NCBI RefSeq assembly: GCF_000306235.2
Contig: NZ_AKWZ02000010.1
Span: 620,001-684,000 of the forward strand
Origin: Leptospira fainei serovar Hurstbridge str. BUT 6
GTDB lineage: Bacteria; Spirochaetota; Leptospiria; Leptospirales; Leptospiraceae
Direction: 5' to 3'
DNA: 64,000 nt
The translations under genes and the position numbers were made by a program. Positions 52,740-62,162 of this stretch are shown piece after piece. The notes beneath the pieces were generated by a model. It made no database searches and was not told where the DNA came from. It saw only the letters and a list, made by a program, of their open reading frames with translations. Each line of letters opens with the position of its first letter. The stretch's first letter is position 1.

Positions 52740-55276
52740 ATCGAAATTTCTTTATTCGAGCGATGTTTCGGGAAATTAGGTTCAGAAAAACCTCCTCTCT
52801 ACAAGTAATCTTAGCGGTGGCTCTCGGCACCGGGGCCGTTCTCGCCGTTCATTCCTATCGGGAGCAGCTTTCTAAAGCTATCTTAAACGAGGCTAAAAAT
52901 ATCCTTGGCGCGGATTTAATCGCGACCTCTAGTTCGCCGCTCACGGATGAACAAAAAGCCTTCTTGGATCGAATACTACCTAATGGGACAAAATCCTCCG
53001 AATTAGTTCAGTTTCCATCCATGCTACGGAATCCTGAAACCCAGGATTCCGCCCTATCTCTTATCAAAGCTATCAAAGGAGAATATCCGTATTTTGGCGA
53101 TATCGTAACTTCTCCTCCCGGCCTTTACAGGAGATTGAAGCCCGGAGAAGTGCTGTTAGAAGAGAGTTTAATCAAAAATCTCAAATTGAAAGTCGGGGAT
53201 TCGGTACAATTAGGAGAATCATTACTTCGGCTCAAAGGAAGGATTATAAAGGAACCCGGACTTGCGGGAAGTTTTATGTCGATGGCGCCGAGCTGCATCC
53301 TTCATAAGAATTCTTTGGAAGCGACAGGTCTTGAACAAAGAGGATCCCGTATAAGTTATCAGAATCCGATATTGCTTCCGACGCAATCCGATGCCTCCGT
53401 ATTCAAAAAAACTAATTTTAAGGAATTCGCCAAAAATGATCTCATTCTCTATGAAAGTACCGAAGCGAATTCTGGCTCGCAAAAATTTTTAGCGAATACA
53501 TTGGATTTCTTTTCACTACTCGCACTTTGCGCTTTTTTCCTTGGCGGCATTTCGATTCTACTCTCTAGTCGGGCAGGAATCCGAACTAAAGCGAATGCCT
53601 TGGCAATTTACAAGTGCTTAGGAGCGAGCCCGAATTTAGTCGTGACCCTCGTTATAGGAGAGCTGTTATTGCTATCTACGATCGGAGCAATTTTAGGATT
53701 TGTTTTGGGAATATTCGTGCAATATCAAATTCCGAATCTTGCCTCCAAAGAATTCCTCTTTCAACCTGAAATGATTCCGAGCGCTCGCACTCTACTCTGG
53801 GGATTCGTTTTAGCCTGGGTTGTTCCGTTGGCTTCCGCTTGGGATTCGCTGGCAAAAACGAGAACGCTAAGTCCTCTCTATGCGCTTCGCGCCGATTTTG
53901 CCGATGAACTGGACACCGTTCCGAAATTCGAAATACGGCAAGTGATTTCTTTCGTTTCGGTTTATCTTGTTTTTTTCGCCTTAGCATGGTGGGAAACGGG
54001 AGATTGGATCAAAGGAATTCTTCTCTGCAGCTTACTATTGTTCCTGCCATTGCTCATTTATGTGGGAACTTTATTTATCAGAAAAATATTATCGTTCGTA
54101 TTGAATAGATTCGAATTCGGCCCGAGCATTCGTATGGCATTACGAAAATTAGATCGACCTCGAACGGGGTTATCCTGGGTTTCAGTCGGATTAGGTTCTT
54201 CTTTATTCGTACTTTTGCTGAGTCTATTTGTAAGCGATAGTCTTCTTGAGTATAGCGGTGCAAAAGACAAAGAAAGAAGACCTAATATGTTCGTTATGGA
54301 CATTCGCCCCGAGCAACTCGATTTCTTTTTACAATCAGCTTCGAATCATCAAGCGGATAAATTACTTACTTCCCCGGTGATCGGAGCCAGACTCGCCCGA
54401 ATCAACGGAGAAGCGATCAAGAAAGAGGAGGTAGAAGAATCTGCGCTTAGAAGGGATTGGAGGTCGACAGCAAGGACTAGGGAATACTTTTTATCTTATC
54501 GCGAAACTCCATACCCGACCGAGAAAGTTTCAGACGGTGATTTTTGGAGGAAGGGAGAAGAAGATCAAATCTCGGTGGAAAAGGAATTTTCTAAAAACCT
54601 GAAAGTCGAATTAGGAGACAAACTCACTTTTTCCATAGGTGGCGTCGAAGTCACTGGAATCATACGCAATTTTAGAACCGTAAATTGGTCGGATATGAGA
54701 CCGAACTTCGTTGTGATTTTTTCAAGAGGTATTTTGGAAAAAGCGCCTAAGTTTTTTCTCAGTTCGTTTAGAATCGAGTCTCCCGAAGAAAGATATAACC
54801 TTCAAAAGGAATTATTAAATGAATTCCCGAATCTTACGGTTATCGATACGGAAAAAGCTGTTCAATCCTTTCTCGGTATACTCGAGAAAATATCCTTCGC
54901 GATTCGATGGATGACCGGACTAATCGTCGTTTCTTCCTTACTATTGATTTTAGCTTCCTTGGAACTAAGCCGGAAGGAACGGTTGGAAGAAACATCGCTT
55001 TTACGGATTCTCGGTGGAACTAAAGCGTTTTTAGGAAGATATTTTTTGGGAGAAGCTCTCGTACTTTCGCACACGTCGTTTCTCTTGGCGTTCGGATCGG
55101 TCTGGATAGCCTCTTCTTTGCTCTCCGATTTTATTTTCGAAATAGAAAGTACGGTTCCTTGGCTGGAAGTCGCAATAACGTATTTCGCTACTAACATTTC
55201 CGTAGTGGTTATGTATTTTACGACTCTTCGAGGAGAATGGGACCGAAGTCCGACTCTGTATCTCAAAGAAGTATAA
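52736..55276 (+). CDS. FtsX/YbbP-type ABC transporter permease
   Basis: 846 aa, ten predicted membrane helices arranged as one N-terminal helix, a large periplasmic domain, a triple helix, an FtsX domain repeat, another periplasmic domain (about residues 510-720) and a last helix bundle. This matches the YbbP/YknZ-like long permeases. Partner ATPase overlaps upstream. The family acts in lipid, lipoprotein or mechanotransmission processes; the substrate is unknown. It is followed by the palindromic repeat (55302). Confidence 0.88.
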   Translation: MNRNFFIRAMFREIRFRKTSSLQVILAVALGTGAVLAVHSYREQLSKAILNEAKNILGADLIATSSSPLTDEQKAFLDRILPNGTKSSELVQFPSMLRNPETQDSALSLIKAIKGEYPYFGDIVTSPPGLYRRLKPGEVLLEESLIKNLKLKVGDSVQLGESLLRLKGRIIKEPGLAGSFMSMAPSCILHKNSLEATGLEQRGSRISYQNPILLPTQSDASVFKKTNFKEFAKNDLILYESTEANSGSQKFLANTLDFFSLLALCAFFLGGISILLSSRAGIRTKANALAIYKCLGASPNLVVTLVIGELLLLSTIGAILGFVLGIFVQYQIPNLASKEFLFQPEMIPSARTLLWGFVLAWVVPLASAWDSLAKTRTLSPLYALRADFADELDTVPKFEIRQVISFVSVYLVFFALAWWETGDWIKGILLCSLLLFLPLLIYVGTLFIRKILSFVLNRFEFGPSIRMALRKLDRPRTGLSWVSVGLGSSLFVLLLSLFVSDSLLEYSGAKDKERRPNMFVMDIRPEQLDFFLQSASNHQADKLLTSPVIGARLARINGEAIKKEEVEESALRRDWRSTARTREYFLSYRETPYPTEKVSDGDFWRKGEEDQISVEKEFSKNLKVELGDKLTFSIGGVEVTGIIRNFRTVNWSDMRPNFVVIFSRGILEKAPKFFLSSFRIESPEERYNLQKELLNEFPNLTVIDTEKAVQSFLGILEKISFAIRWMTGLIVVSSLLLILASLELSRKERLEETSLLRILGGTKAFLGRYFLGEALVLSHTSFLLAFGSVWIASSLLSDFIFEIESTVPWLEVAITYFATNISVVVMYFTTLRGEWDRSPTLYLKEV

Positions 55277-55301
55277 ACTACCTGAGAGAAAGCTCCTTTC
55301 C

Positions 55302-55446
55302 TTGCGTGGGAGCTCCAACATATGGAGTCCAAAAAAACGCATTGCAAAAAAAAGAATTATATGATATTAACCGAAGTTTGACTCGCTTCGGTACTTCCGC
55401 CGATCCGGCCCCCGCCCAAAAAGGGTGGGGACCGCAAAAAAATTAC
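55302..55446 (+). repeat. dispersed palindromic element, copy 2
   Basis: GTGGGAGCTCCAACA (55302-55316) opens the element. A hairpin ACCGAAG/CTTCGGT (55370-55376 and 55386-55392) lies in the middle. CCCCGCCC (55410-55417) and GGGTGGGG (55423-55430) form a stem around AAAAA, then ACCGCAAAAAAATTACC. The last part resembles copy 1 (CCCGCGAATTTTTACC). It overlaps the end of the Cys-rich gene by a few bases. Confidence 0.55.
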
Positions 55447-55730
55447 CGCAGAGCGAAAATTCGATCCACAGTACTATCCGAGAGAATCGCAGAACAAACC
55501 TTCGAGTTAGAAGCTGTGGGGCAAGAAGCTGTTCCGGTCACTTTACAACCTTTATTCTCGCATTTCTTACGCGTGTCAAAAGATTCCGCTCCGGAGAATC
55601 TACAATAATCCCGACAAGAGTCGGAACTCCCGACCGCACACAAGTAACAACCGTCCGCAGAAATTGGTGAAACAAAAAACAGGGTTGAAAAGAGAGAAAC
55701 GAATAGAGGTATAAAAAACTTAACTTTCAA
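55443..55730 (-). CDS. secreted cysteine-rich miniprotein
   Basis: 95 aa from a TTG preceded by AGGAAA. A signal peptide (about residues 1-25, ending PISADG) is followed by eight cysteines in 40 residues: GCYLCAVG, SCRDYC, KCENKGC, SCPTAS and KVC. Disulfide-stabilised secreted or surface protein is likely. No family is recognised and there is no obvious enzyme motif. The gene ends inside the palindromic repeat element. Confidence 0.65.
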   Translation of the reverse strand: MKVKFFIPLFVSLFSTLFFVSPISADGCYLCAVGSSDSCRDYCRFSGAESFDTRKKCENKGCKVTGTASCPTASNSKVCSAILSDSTVDRIFALR

Positions 55731-55812
55731 ATCGGATTTCCTATTTGATTCATCGGATTAAGATATTTGATCGGAAAGATTTGTCAAGTTTTGGCCTGGC
55801 TCCACTTTCAAA

Positions 55813-56307
55813 TCACTTCTTCTTTTCACCTATTTTATCTTCCAAAAACTCCGCAAAATCGATTTGTCCGCTGATGAACCGCAGATTGTACCGACTTTCG
55901 TATAAAAGAAGTGCGCTTGCTAAGAACAAAAATACACCGCCTAAAAGCGCGACGACCGTCGCAATCCATACAAGTTCTGAGCGAAACGCCATAATGATTC
56001 CAAGGCTTAGGCTTGAAGTGACGAAAAGCGAAGTGGCCATATATAACGAGGCCATTGAACGCTGAATCAATCCCGCTCTTTTTCTTTGGATCTTTAGTTG
56101 TGATTTCAGATATCCCAGCCTTTCCGTCGGATAGGACAATCTTCCCTCGACGAGAGATTCGATTTCTGATTTTAGCAGGTTGACTCGATCGAAAATTCTT
56201 CCGAGACGATTTGCCGTCGAAAAAATTAAACTTGCGCTTGCGGAAATTAAAACGGCCGGCGTAATCATTCCGGCGAGGATTTCCGAACCGGGTAAAGATG
56301 GAAACAT
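55813..56307 (-). CDS. DUF2721 membrane protein
   Basis: 164 aa. One N-terminal hydrophobic segment (ITPAVLISASASLIF), a cytoplasmic helical linker (IFDRVNLLKSEIESL, LKIQRKRAGLIQRS), then two tightly packed helices at about 85-140. NRxxRIxDR-type pattern NRLGRIFDRVN is characteristic of DUF2721. Function is unknown. It is divergent from the GNAT gene. Confidence 0.82.
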   Translation of the reverse strand: MFPSLPGSEILAGMITPAVLISASASLIFSTANRLGRIFDRVNLLKSEIESLVEGRLSYPTERLGYLKSQLKIQRKRAGLIQRSMASLYMATSLFVTSSLSLGIIMAFRSELVWIATVVALLGGVFLFLASALLLYESRYNLRFISGQIDFAEFLEDKIGEKKK

Positions 56308-56436
56308 GCCTCTGAATTCACTCTAACGGTCCGGTTTGTCCACCTTAATCCCGATTTCAAATTCCGTCTAAATATCCCGAATAAGGATCGGAATTAAATC
56401 GGATAGTAAATTCATAAAAGGAAATAGCATTCGCTT

Positions 56437-56835
56437 ATGACAACGATTCGATATCTGCAAGGGAAAGATTTTTCCTTCGAACAATTTCGAGACTTGTACG
56501 AATCCTGCTCGTTAGGAAAGCGCCGACCTATAGAAGATGAGGCAAGATTTCGCGGGATGTTGGAGAATGCGAATTTGATTTGGACTGCTTGGGACGAAAA
56601 TCTACTCGTCGGAATTTCTCGCTGCCTAACCGATTTTACTTACGTCTTATATTTGGCGGATTTGGCCATCCGGGAAACGCATCAAAGAAAAGGGATAGGT
56701 AAGGAACTTATTAAAAAAACGAAATCGTCCATTCACGAAAAGGCCAAAATAGTCCTAATGGCCGCTCCCTCCGCAATCGGTTATTATCCGCATCTAGGAT
56801 TCGAACGGCATCCGGAAGGATGGATTTTAGTTTAG
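56437..56835 (+). CDS. GNAT-family N-acetyltransferase
   Basis: 132 aa. The acetyl-CoA pyrophosphate loop is QRKGIGKELI, preceded by a strand YLADLAIRETH. The fold ends with YYPHLGFERH. Substrate is unknown; small-molecule or protein amine acetylation is the family activity. The ATG follows weak ribosome features. Its last 9 bp overlap the convergent YqgE gene. Confidence 0.88.
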   Translation: MTTIRYLQGKDFSFEQFRDLYESCSLGKRRPIEDEARFRGMLENANLIWTAWDENLLVGISRCLTDFTYVLYLADLAIRETHQRKGIGKELIKKTKSSIHEKAKIVLMAAPSAIGYYPHLGFERHPEGWILV

Positions 56836-57381
56836 CATAGGATCTTTCGTATGCTCCACGAAATACTTATACAATCCGCCCTTACTCCGTAGGGCTTCCT
56901 GCCAGGTAGTTTGCGGGTCGGCGGTGAAAATCCACTCAGGCTTAGGTTCATGAACCACCCAAGATTTTCGTTCCATTTCTCCATCTAACTGGCCGGCGCC
57001 CCACCCCGAATATCCTTGATAAACGTTAAAGCGAGTCTTCGTCGGAGATTCTAGAAGCTCTACCAAAGCTTCGAAACTTCTCGCCAAATATACTCCGGGA
57101 ATGACTTCCACTCCAGGCTGCTTCAATTTCGGATTGTCGTGCAGAATGGAAACGAAAGTAGGATCCACCGGACCGCCCGAATATAACGGAAGTGTTCCAT
57201 CGACGCTTTCCGGTATCCCTTGAATTACGTCGTTTAAGGAAACATCCATTTTTTTATTTAAGACCAAACCGAACGCGCCGGCTTGATCCTGTTCCACCAT
57301 CAAAATAACGGTACGATTAAAATAATCCGTTACGATGGACGAATTCGAGATAAGGACTTTGCCGCCTAAGTTATTTTCCAT
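56827..57381 (-). CDS. YqgE/AlgH family (UPF0301) protein
   Basis: 184 aa. GGKVLISNSSI and YFNRTVILMVEQDQAGAFGLVLNK (shortened here to its first 20 residues in matching) are the family's first conserved blocks; LPLYSGGPVDP and YSGWGAGQLDGEME follow. The biochemical role is unresolved, though AlgH affects alginate regulation in Pseudomonas. It lies 9 bp downstream of the oxidoreductase gene on the same strand. Confidence 0.93.
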   Translation of the reverse strand: MENNLGGKVLISNSSIVTDYFNRTVILMVEQDQAGAFGLVLNKKMDVSLNDVIQGIPESVDGTLPLYSGGPVDPTFVSILHDNPKLKQPGVEVIPGVYLARSFEALVELLESPTKTRFNVYQGYSGWGAGQLDGEMERKSWVVHEPKPEWIFTADPQTTWQEALRSKGGLYKYFVEHTKDPMLN

Positions 57382-57390
57382 AATCTATTT

Positions 57391-58350
57391 TTAATTATTA
57401 TGAATTTCTTTCAGGATCCGGTAGGCGATTTCCAAAGTTTGTATGTCGGATTGACCGTATACGATAGGCTCGGTTTCTTTTCGGATACATTTCACGAAAT
57501 GTTCCTGTTCTTGCTTGAGCGGATTATCTTTGTGAACGAATATCTTTTCGACGATGGATTCCTGACGGTATTTTATCTCGCCGGTTCTTAACAGAATATC
57601 GGACGTAGCTTGACGATGCAGTTCTATTTCCTGATCGGAAAAATCCAAAGTAATGTATACGTCTTGCTGGGTAACGTTTAACGTTCGAATTTTGGATTGA
57701 GTGCAACGACTCGCGGAAATATTCGCGATAGTTCCGTTTTCAAAATGTAGGACTACTGCCGCTATGTCTTCATGCTCGGAAACGACTTTCGTTCCGACGG
57801 CGCTGAGATGTTTTACCGGCGACTTTACTAGATTCAAAACGATGTCGATATCGTGTATCATCATATCCAATACAACCCCAACATCCTTTATACGAGGATT
57901 AAAGGGCGCCAATCTTCTTGACTCGACCAAAAGGGGGTTTGTGGCGATTTTTCCGAGTTCCAATACCGCCCCGTTAAATCGCTCAACGTGACCCACCAAA
58001 AGTACGAGGTCGTTCTTTGTGGATAATTCGACGAGTTCTTTCGCTTGTTCCAACGTTTCGGCAATCGGCTTTTCAACAAGAACATGCTTTCCCGCTAGTA
58101 AAGCTTTCTTTGCAATCTCATGATGAAGGAAAGTTGGAACCGCCACAATGACGGATTCCACATTCTTGATTAAATCATCTAACGACGAAAAGGCCGCGGT
58201 TTTATGTTTTTCGGCCATTTGTTTCGCTCGTTCGATGTCCGCATCGTAGATTCCGACAAGAGCAGCGTCGCCCAAGGTCTTAGCCACGTTCACGTGATAC
58301 TGGCCCATATGACCGGTGCCGATGACACCGATTTTGACTCTATCGGTCAT
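57391..58350 (-). CDS. Gfo/Idh/MocA-family oxidoreductase
   Basis: 319 aa. The Rossmann GTGHMGQYH motif lies near residues 11-19; GKHVLVEKP (about 88-96) holds the conserved EKP of the family, and the central helix DMMIHDIDIVL carries a conserved catalytic His. It oxidises or reduces a sugar or nucleotide-sugar with NAD(P). Substrate is unclear. It follows dnaJ by 27 bp on the same strand and could be read through from the heat-shock operon. Confidence 0.9.
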   Translation of the reverse strand: MTDRVKIGVIGTGHMGQYHVNVAKTLGDAALVGIYDADIERAKQMAEKHKTAAFSSLDDLIKNVESVIVAVPTFLHHEIAKKALLAGKHVLVEKPIAETLEQAKELVELSTKNDLVLLVGHVERFNGAVLELGKIATNPLLVESRRLAPFNPRIKDVGVVLDMMIHDIDIVLNLVKSPVKHLSAVGTKVVSEHEDIAAVVLHFENGTIANISASRCTQSKIRTLNVTQQDVYITLDFSDQEIELHRQATSDILLRTGEIKYRQESIVEKIFVHKDNPLKQEQEHFVKCIRKETEPIVYGQSDIQTLEIAYRILKEIHNN

Positions 58351-58377
58351 GAATTTTCCTTTTCCTAGGTGTTCTAT

Positions 58378-59496
58378 TTATTTATTGGAGAAGATCTTGC
58401 CTTTCGGTCCCGGAAGTCCTTCACCAGATTCTCGTGCAAATTCTTCGATGAGTTCCCGCTGCCGTCTTGTTAGCTTCTTAGGAATTTCAATTCGAACAAT
58501 GACATGTTGATCGCCTTTACCATAGCCGCCTAAATAAGGAATTCCGTGACCTTTCAACCTAAATACTTGGCCTGACTCGGTTCCTTCCGGAATCTTCATT
58601 TTAACTTTCTTTCCATCTATGGTAGGAACTTCAATATCCCCGCCTAAAATAGCCTGAGTCAGACTGATTTTTTTGTTTAAGATTAAATCGTTGGCTTGGC
58701 GTTCAAACAACTCGTGTTTCTTAATATGCGTAACGACATACAAATCCCCGTGCGGTCCGGCACCTGGGCCAGCTTCGCCTTCTCCCGTTACCTTCAAGCG
58801 GCTTCCCGATTCAATACCGGGGGGAATTTTAATATTGATTGTGCGTCTCTTTTCCACCAGACCTTGTCCATGACAGGTCTTGCATGGATTGGAAATGATC
58901 GTTCCTTTACCGCGGCAAGTACTGCAGGTAGTTGCAACGGAAAAGAAGCCCTGGGATCTTCGAATCTGTCCTGATCCGCCGCAGTCCGGACACGTGGCAG
59001 GTGTACTCCCTTTATTCGCGCCGGAACCACCGCAGTCGGTGCAGGTTTCTAACCGAGGAATTTCGATCTTGTATTCACGACCCAAGGCTGCGTCTTCTAG
59101 AGAGACCTCTAGATTATAGCGAAGATCGGACCCTCGTTGAGGGCCCCCTCTTCTAGAACCGCCGCCGCCCGGTCGACCACCGCCGAAGAAGTCGCCAAAG
59201 ATATCCCCAAAATCTCCGAAGATGTCGGAAAAATCCGTATAGGCACCTGCGCCAAAACCCGGTCCTCCGGCACCTACACCCGCCTTGCCATACTGATCGT
59301 AGGCCTGACGTTTTTTTGGGTCCCGAAGAACTTCGTATGCTTCGGTGGCTTCCTTGAATTTTTCCTCGGAGGCCTTATCACCCTTGTTTTTATCAGGGTG
59401 ATATTTAATGGCTAGCTTCCGATACGCAGCTTTAATCTCGTCATCGGTCGCGCCCTGGGATACGCCTAGTATCTCATAGTAACTTCTTTCACTCAT
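58378..59496 (-). CDS. dnaJ: chaperone DnaJ
   Basis: 372 aa type I DnaJ. The J domain contains HPD (KYHPDKNKG), a Gly/Phe-rich segment follows, and four zinc-finger repeats [24 protein letters not shown] and CKTCHGQG bind two zinc ions. It delivers substrates to DnaK and stimulates its ATPase. It lies 7 bp downstream of dnaK as the fourth gene of the heat-shock operon, under HrcA/CIRCE control. Confidence 0.98.
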   Translation of the reverse strand: MSERSYYEILGVSQGATDDEIKAAYRKLAIKYHPDKNKGDKASEEKFKEATEAYEVLRDPKKRQAYDQYGKAGVGAGGPGFGAGAYTDFSDIFGDFGDIFGDFFGGGRPGGGGSRRGGPQRGSDLRYNLEVSLEDAALGREYKIEIPRLETCTDCGGSGANKGSTPATCPDCGGSGQIRRSQGFFSVATTCSTCRGKGTIISNPCKTCHGQGLVEKRRTINIKIPPGIESGSRLKVTGEGEAGPGAGPHGDLYVVTHIKKHELFERQANDLILNKKISLTQAILGGDIEVPTIDGKKVKMKIPEGTESGQVFRLKGHGIPYLGGYGKGDQHVIVRIEIPKKLTRRQRELIEEFARESGEGLPGPKGKIFSNK

Positions 59497-59503
59497 CGGC
59501 TAT

Positions 59504-61432
59504 TTACTTTTTCTCATCGTCTACCACGGTATAGTCCGCGTCCACGACCTTTTCCCCGTTCTCTTGAGTTTTCTCACCGGCTTGTGAACCGTTTTCTGCA
59601 TTCGGCTGGGCACCTTCTGCAGGTCCGCCTTGCGCATAAATTTTGGAGCCGACTTCCGAAGCGATTTTAGATACCGAGTCCTTGGCTGCATTGATTCTTG
59701 CTATGTCGCCGGATTCAATCGCCTCTCTCGCACGTTTTACTTCGTCTGTAGCTAATTGCTTTTCGCTCGCTCCTAATTTATCGCCCGCATCTGCGACCGC
59801 TTTTTCGAGCGAGTATGCGAGGGTATCAAGTTCGTTCTTCGCTTCGACCAATTCACGAGCAGCTTTATCGGCAGCAGCATGCGCCTCGGCATCTTTCACC
59901 ATTTTGGAGATCTCATCTTCGGACAAGCCTGTAGAAGATTCGATACGAATCTTTTGCTCTTTTCCTGTTCCAAGATCTTTTGCGGATACGTGAACGATAC
60001 CGTTTGCATCGATATCGAACGTAACTTCGATTTGCGGAACTCCGCGTGGTGCGGGAGCAATCCCGATCAGATCGAATCTACCCAAAGTCCGGTTATCTTT
60101 AGCCATCTCTCTTTCGCCTTGTAAGACGTGAATCGAGACCGCATTTTGATTATCCGCTGCCGTCGAGAATACTTGAGATTTTTTAGTAGGAATCGTCGTG
60201 TTACGCTCGATGAGCTTGGTCATAACTCCGCCTAAGGTTTCAATCCCTAGAGAAAGAGGAGTTACATCCAAAAGAAGAACATCGGAAACTTCTCCAGCTA
60301 AAACCCCGCCTTGGATAGCGGCGCCGATCGCTACGACTTCGTCCGGGTTAACGGAACGATTCGGTTCTCTTCCGAAGATCGCTTTCACCAGCTCTTGAAC
60401 TGCCGGAATCCGAGTGGATCCTCCCACCAAAATCACTTCATCGACCTCGCTCGCCTTTAAACCGGCGTCGCGAAGAGCGTTTTCACAAGGAATCTTGGTT
60501 CTTTCAACCAGCGATCGAGTCAGCTGATCGAATTTGGCGCGAGTCAGATTCATATCCAAGTGTTTTGGACCGGTTGCATCGGCGGTAATGAACGGCAAAT
60601 TGATCTGAGTCGACATCGTTCCCGATAATTCGATCTTAGCCTTCTCAGCCGCTTCTTTTAGACGCTGGACGGTATTCTTATCTTGAGAGATATCGATTCC
60701 GTACTGTTTCTTAAACTCGTCGATCATCCATTCCATGATGATCATGTCGAAATCGTCTCCGCCTAAGTGAGTGTCGCCGTTCGTGGATTTAACTTCGAAT
60801 ACGCCGTCGCCCAATTCCAGAATAGAAACGTCGAAGGTTCCGCCTCCGAGATCATAAACTGCAATCTTCGCGTTACTTTTCTTCTTATCAAATCCGTAAG
60901 CTAAAGCTGCTGCAGTAGGTTCGTTAATGATACGTTCCACTTCCAACCCGGCGATTCTTCCTGCGTCTTTAGTCGCCTGGCGTTGTTCGTCGTTAAAATA
61001 AGCCGGCACAGTAATAACGGCTTTCGTGACTTTATGTCCTAAATAATCTTCCGCGGTTTGCTTCATTTTTTGCAAAACACGAGCGGAGATTTCCTGAGGA
61101 GTAAATTCGCCGGTCGCAGTTTCAAATTTAACGCCGTCGTTTCCGCTGCGAATGACTTTATAGGAAACGTGTTTCATTTCCTGCTCCGCTTCGTTGAATC
61201 TACGACCTATAAATCGTTTCGCTGAACGAACCGTGTTAACTGCATTCGTAATCGCTTGGTTCTTCGCAAACTGGCCGACAAGAGTTTCTCCCTTGGCAGT
61301 AAAAGCAACGATGGACGGGGTCGTCCTCGCTCCTTCCGAATTTTGTATAACTACCGGATCTCCACCTTCCATAACGGCTACGCATGAGTTTGTGGTTCCT
61401 AAATCGATTCCGATTATCTTTTCCTTTGACAT
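59504..61432 (-). CDS. dnaK: chaperone DnaK (Hsp70)
   Basis: 642 aa. The ATPase domain opens [19 protein letters not shown] and includes [14 protein letters not shown] and [14 protein letters not shown]. The substrate-binding domain includes [18 protein letters not shown]-terminal charged tail ends [11 protein letters not shown]. It is a complete, standard Hsp70. GrpE (35 bp upstream) is its nucleotide exchange factor and DnaJ (7 bp downstream) its co-chaperone. AAGGAGATACC precedes the ATG. Confidence 0.99.
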   Translation of the reverse strand: MSKEKIIGIDLGTTNSCVAVMEGGDPVVIQNSEGARTTPSIVAFTAKGETLVGQFAKNQAITNAVNTVRSAKRFIGRRFNEAEQEMKHVSYKVIRSGNDGVKFETATGEFTPQEISARVLQKMKQTAEDYLGHKVTKAVITVPAYFNDEQRQATKDAGRIAGLEVERIINEPTAAALAYGFDKKKSNAKIAVYDLGGGTFDVSILELGDGVFEVKSTNGDTHLGGDDFDMIIMEWMIDEFKKQYGIDISQDKNTVQRLKEAAEKAKIELSGTMSTQINLPFITADATGPKHLDMNLTRAKFDQLTRSLVERTKIPCENALRDAGLKASEVDEVILVGGSTRIPAVQELVKAIFGREPNRSVNPDEVVAIGAAIQGGVLAGEVSDVLLLDVTPLSLGIETLGGVMTKLIERNTTIPTKKSQVFSTAADNQNAVSIHVLQGEREMAKDNRTLGRFDLIGIAPAPRGVPQIEVTFDIDANGIVHVSAKDLGTGKEQKIRIESSTGLSEDEISKMVKDAEAHAAADKAARELVEAKNELDTLAYSLEKAVADAGDKLGASEKQLATDEVKRAREAIESGDIARINAAKDSVSKIASEVGSKIYAQGGPAEGAQPNAENGSQAGEKTQENGEKVVDADYTVVDDEKK

Positions 61433-61467
61433 GATGGTATCTCCTTACTTGTCCCTATAAATTTCGT

Positions 61468-62148
61468 TTAAGCTCTCGGTTTCCCGATTCGGACCCTTGC
61501 AGGTCTCAAAGAAAACTTTTCCTCGTTGTCTTTCAGGAAGAAACCTGCCTGGTAAACCTCTACCACGGTTTCTTCGGCATACTGATCCCCTTCTTCGGAA
61601 GATAACGCTTCCATCGTTGTGGGGTCGAAAGGTTCGCCTTGAGGAAAAAAGCGATATACATTTGACTTTTCTAATACCGAGTAAAATTCCTTTAGTATCA
61701 TAGCGACGCCGTCTACGAACGGTTTTAATTCCTCGGTGACGGTGGTCGTAGAACCGACTCGATCTAAATTGTCGATCGGATTCAAAAAACCCGCAACCAT
61801 CGACCGCACAGCTTCCCGTTTAATATTAGAAAATTCTTGCGCAGTCCTTCTCTTATAATTCTGAAACTCCGCTCTTTCTCGAGCCCAAGAATCCTTTAGA
61901 GATTCTATTTCTTTTTTGGCAGCTTCCAATTCTTTTTGAAGAGAATCTTGGGTGGTTTCCGCCTCCGCTTTTACAGTCTCTTCCTGATTAGCAGAGTTTT
62001 CAACCGAACCCGCCAGGGTTTCTTCCTGATTCATTTTCTTCCCATTTCCTTGTACAGTTTCGTTCCGCGCTTTTTCGGACCCCGACTCCGCGTCTCCCGG
62101 GGCGCCGTGGGATCCATTAGTCGCAATTTCTTGTTCCTTCGTTTCCAC
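61468..62148 (-). CDS. grpE: nucleotide exchange factor GrpE
   Basis: 226 aa from a GTG, supported by TAGGAGT upstream. The first 60 residues are acidic and low-complexity. The coiled coil RAEFQNYKRRTAQEF and the C-terminal GrpE motif EEKFSLRPARVRIGKP are clear. It releases ADP from DnaK. It lies between hrcA and dnaK in the usual order. Confidence 0.95.
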   Translation of the reverse strand: METKEQEIATNGSHGAPGDAESGSEKARNETVQGNGKKMNQEETLAGSVENSANQEETVKAEAETTQDSLQKELEAAKKEIESLKDSWARERAEFQNYKRRTAQEFSNIKREAVRSMVAGFLNPIDNLDRVGSTTTVTEELKPFVDGVAMILKEFYSVLEKSNVYRFFPQGEPFDPTTMEALSSEEGDQYAEETVVEVYQAGFFLKDNEEKFSLRPARVRIGKPRA

Positions 62149-62162
62149 GTCGATACTCCTAA

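Noticed and set aside
54862..55347. 161-codon open frame antisense to the ABC permease
   Set aside because: Complement of a strong coding frame; Ser/Arg/Lys-rich without a family signal.
55410..55440. The G/C hairpin read as a plain terminator for the ABC permease
   Set aside because: It is followed by A residues, not T, on the + strand, and is better explained as part of the dispersed repeat.
59643..59993. 116-codon open frame antisense to dnaK
   Set aside because: Antisense frames in highly biased chaperone genes are common; Ser/Ala-rich composition mirrors the dnaK helices.
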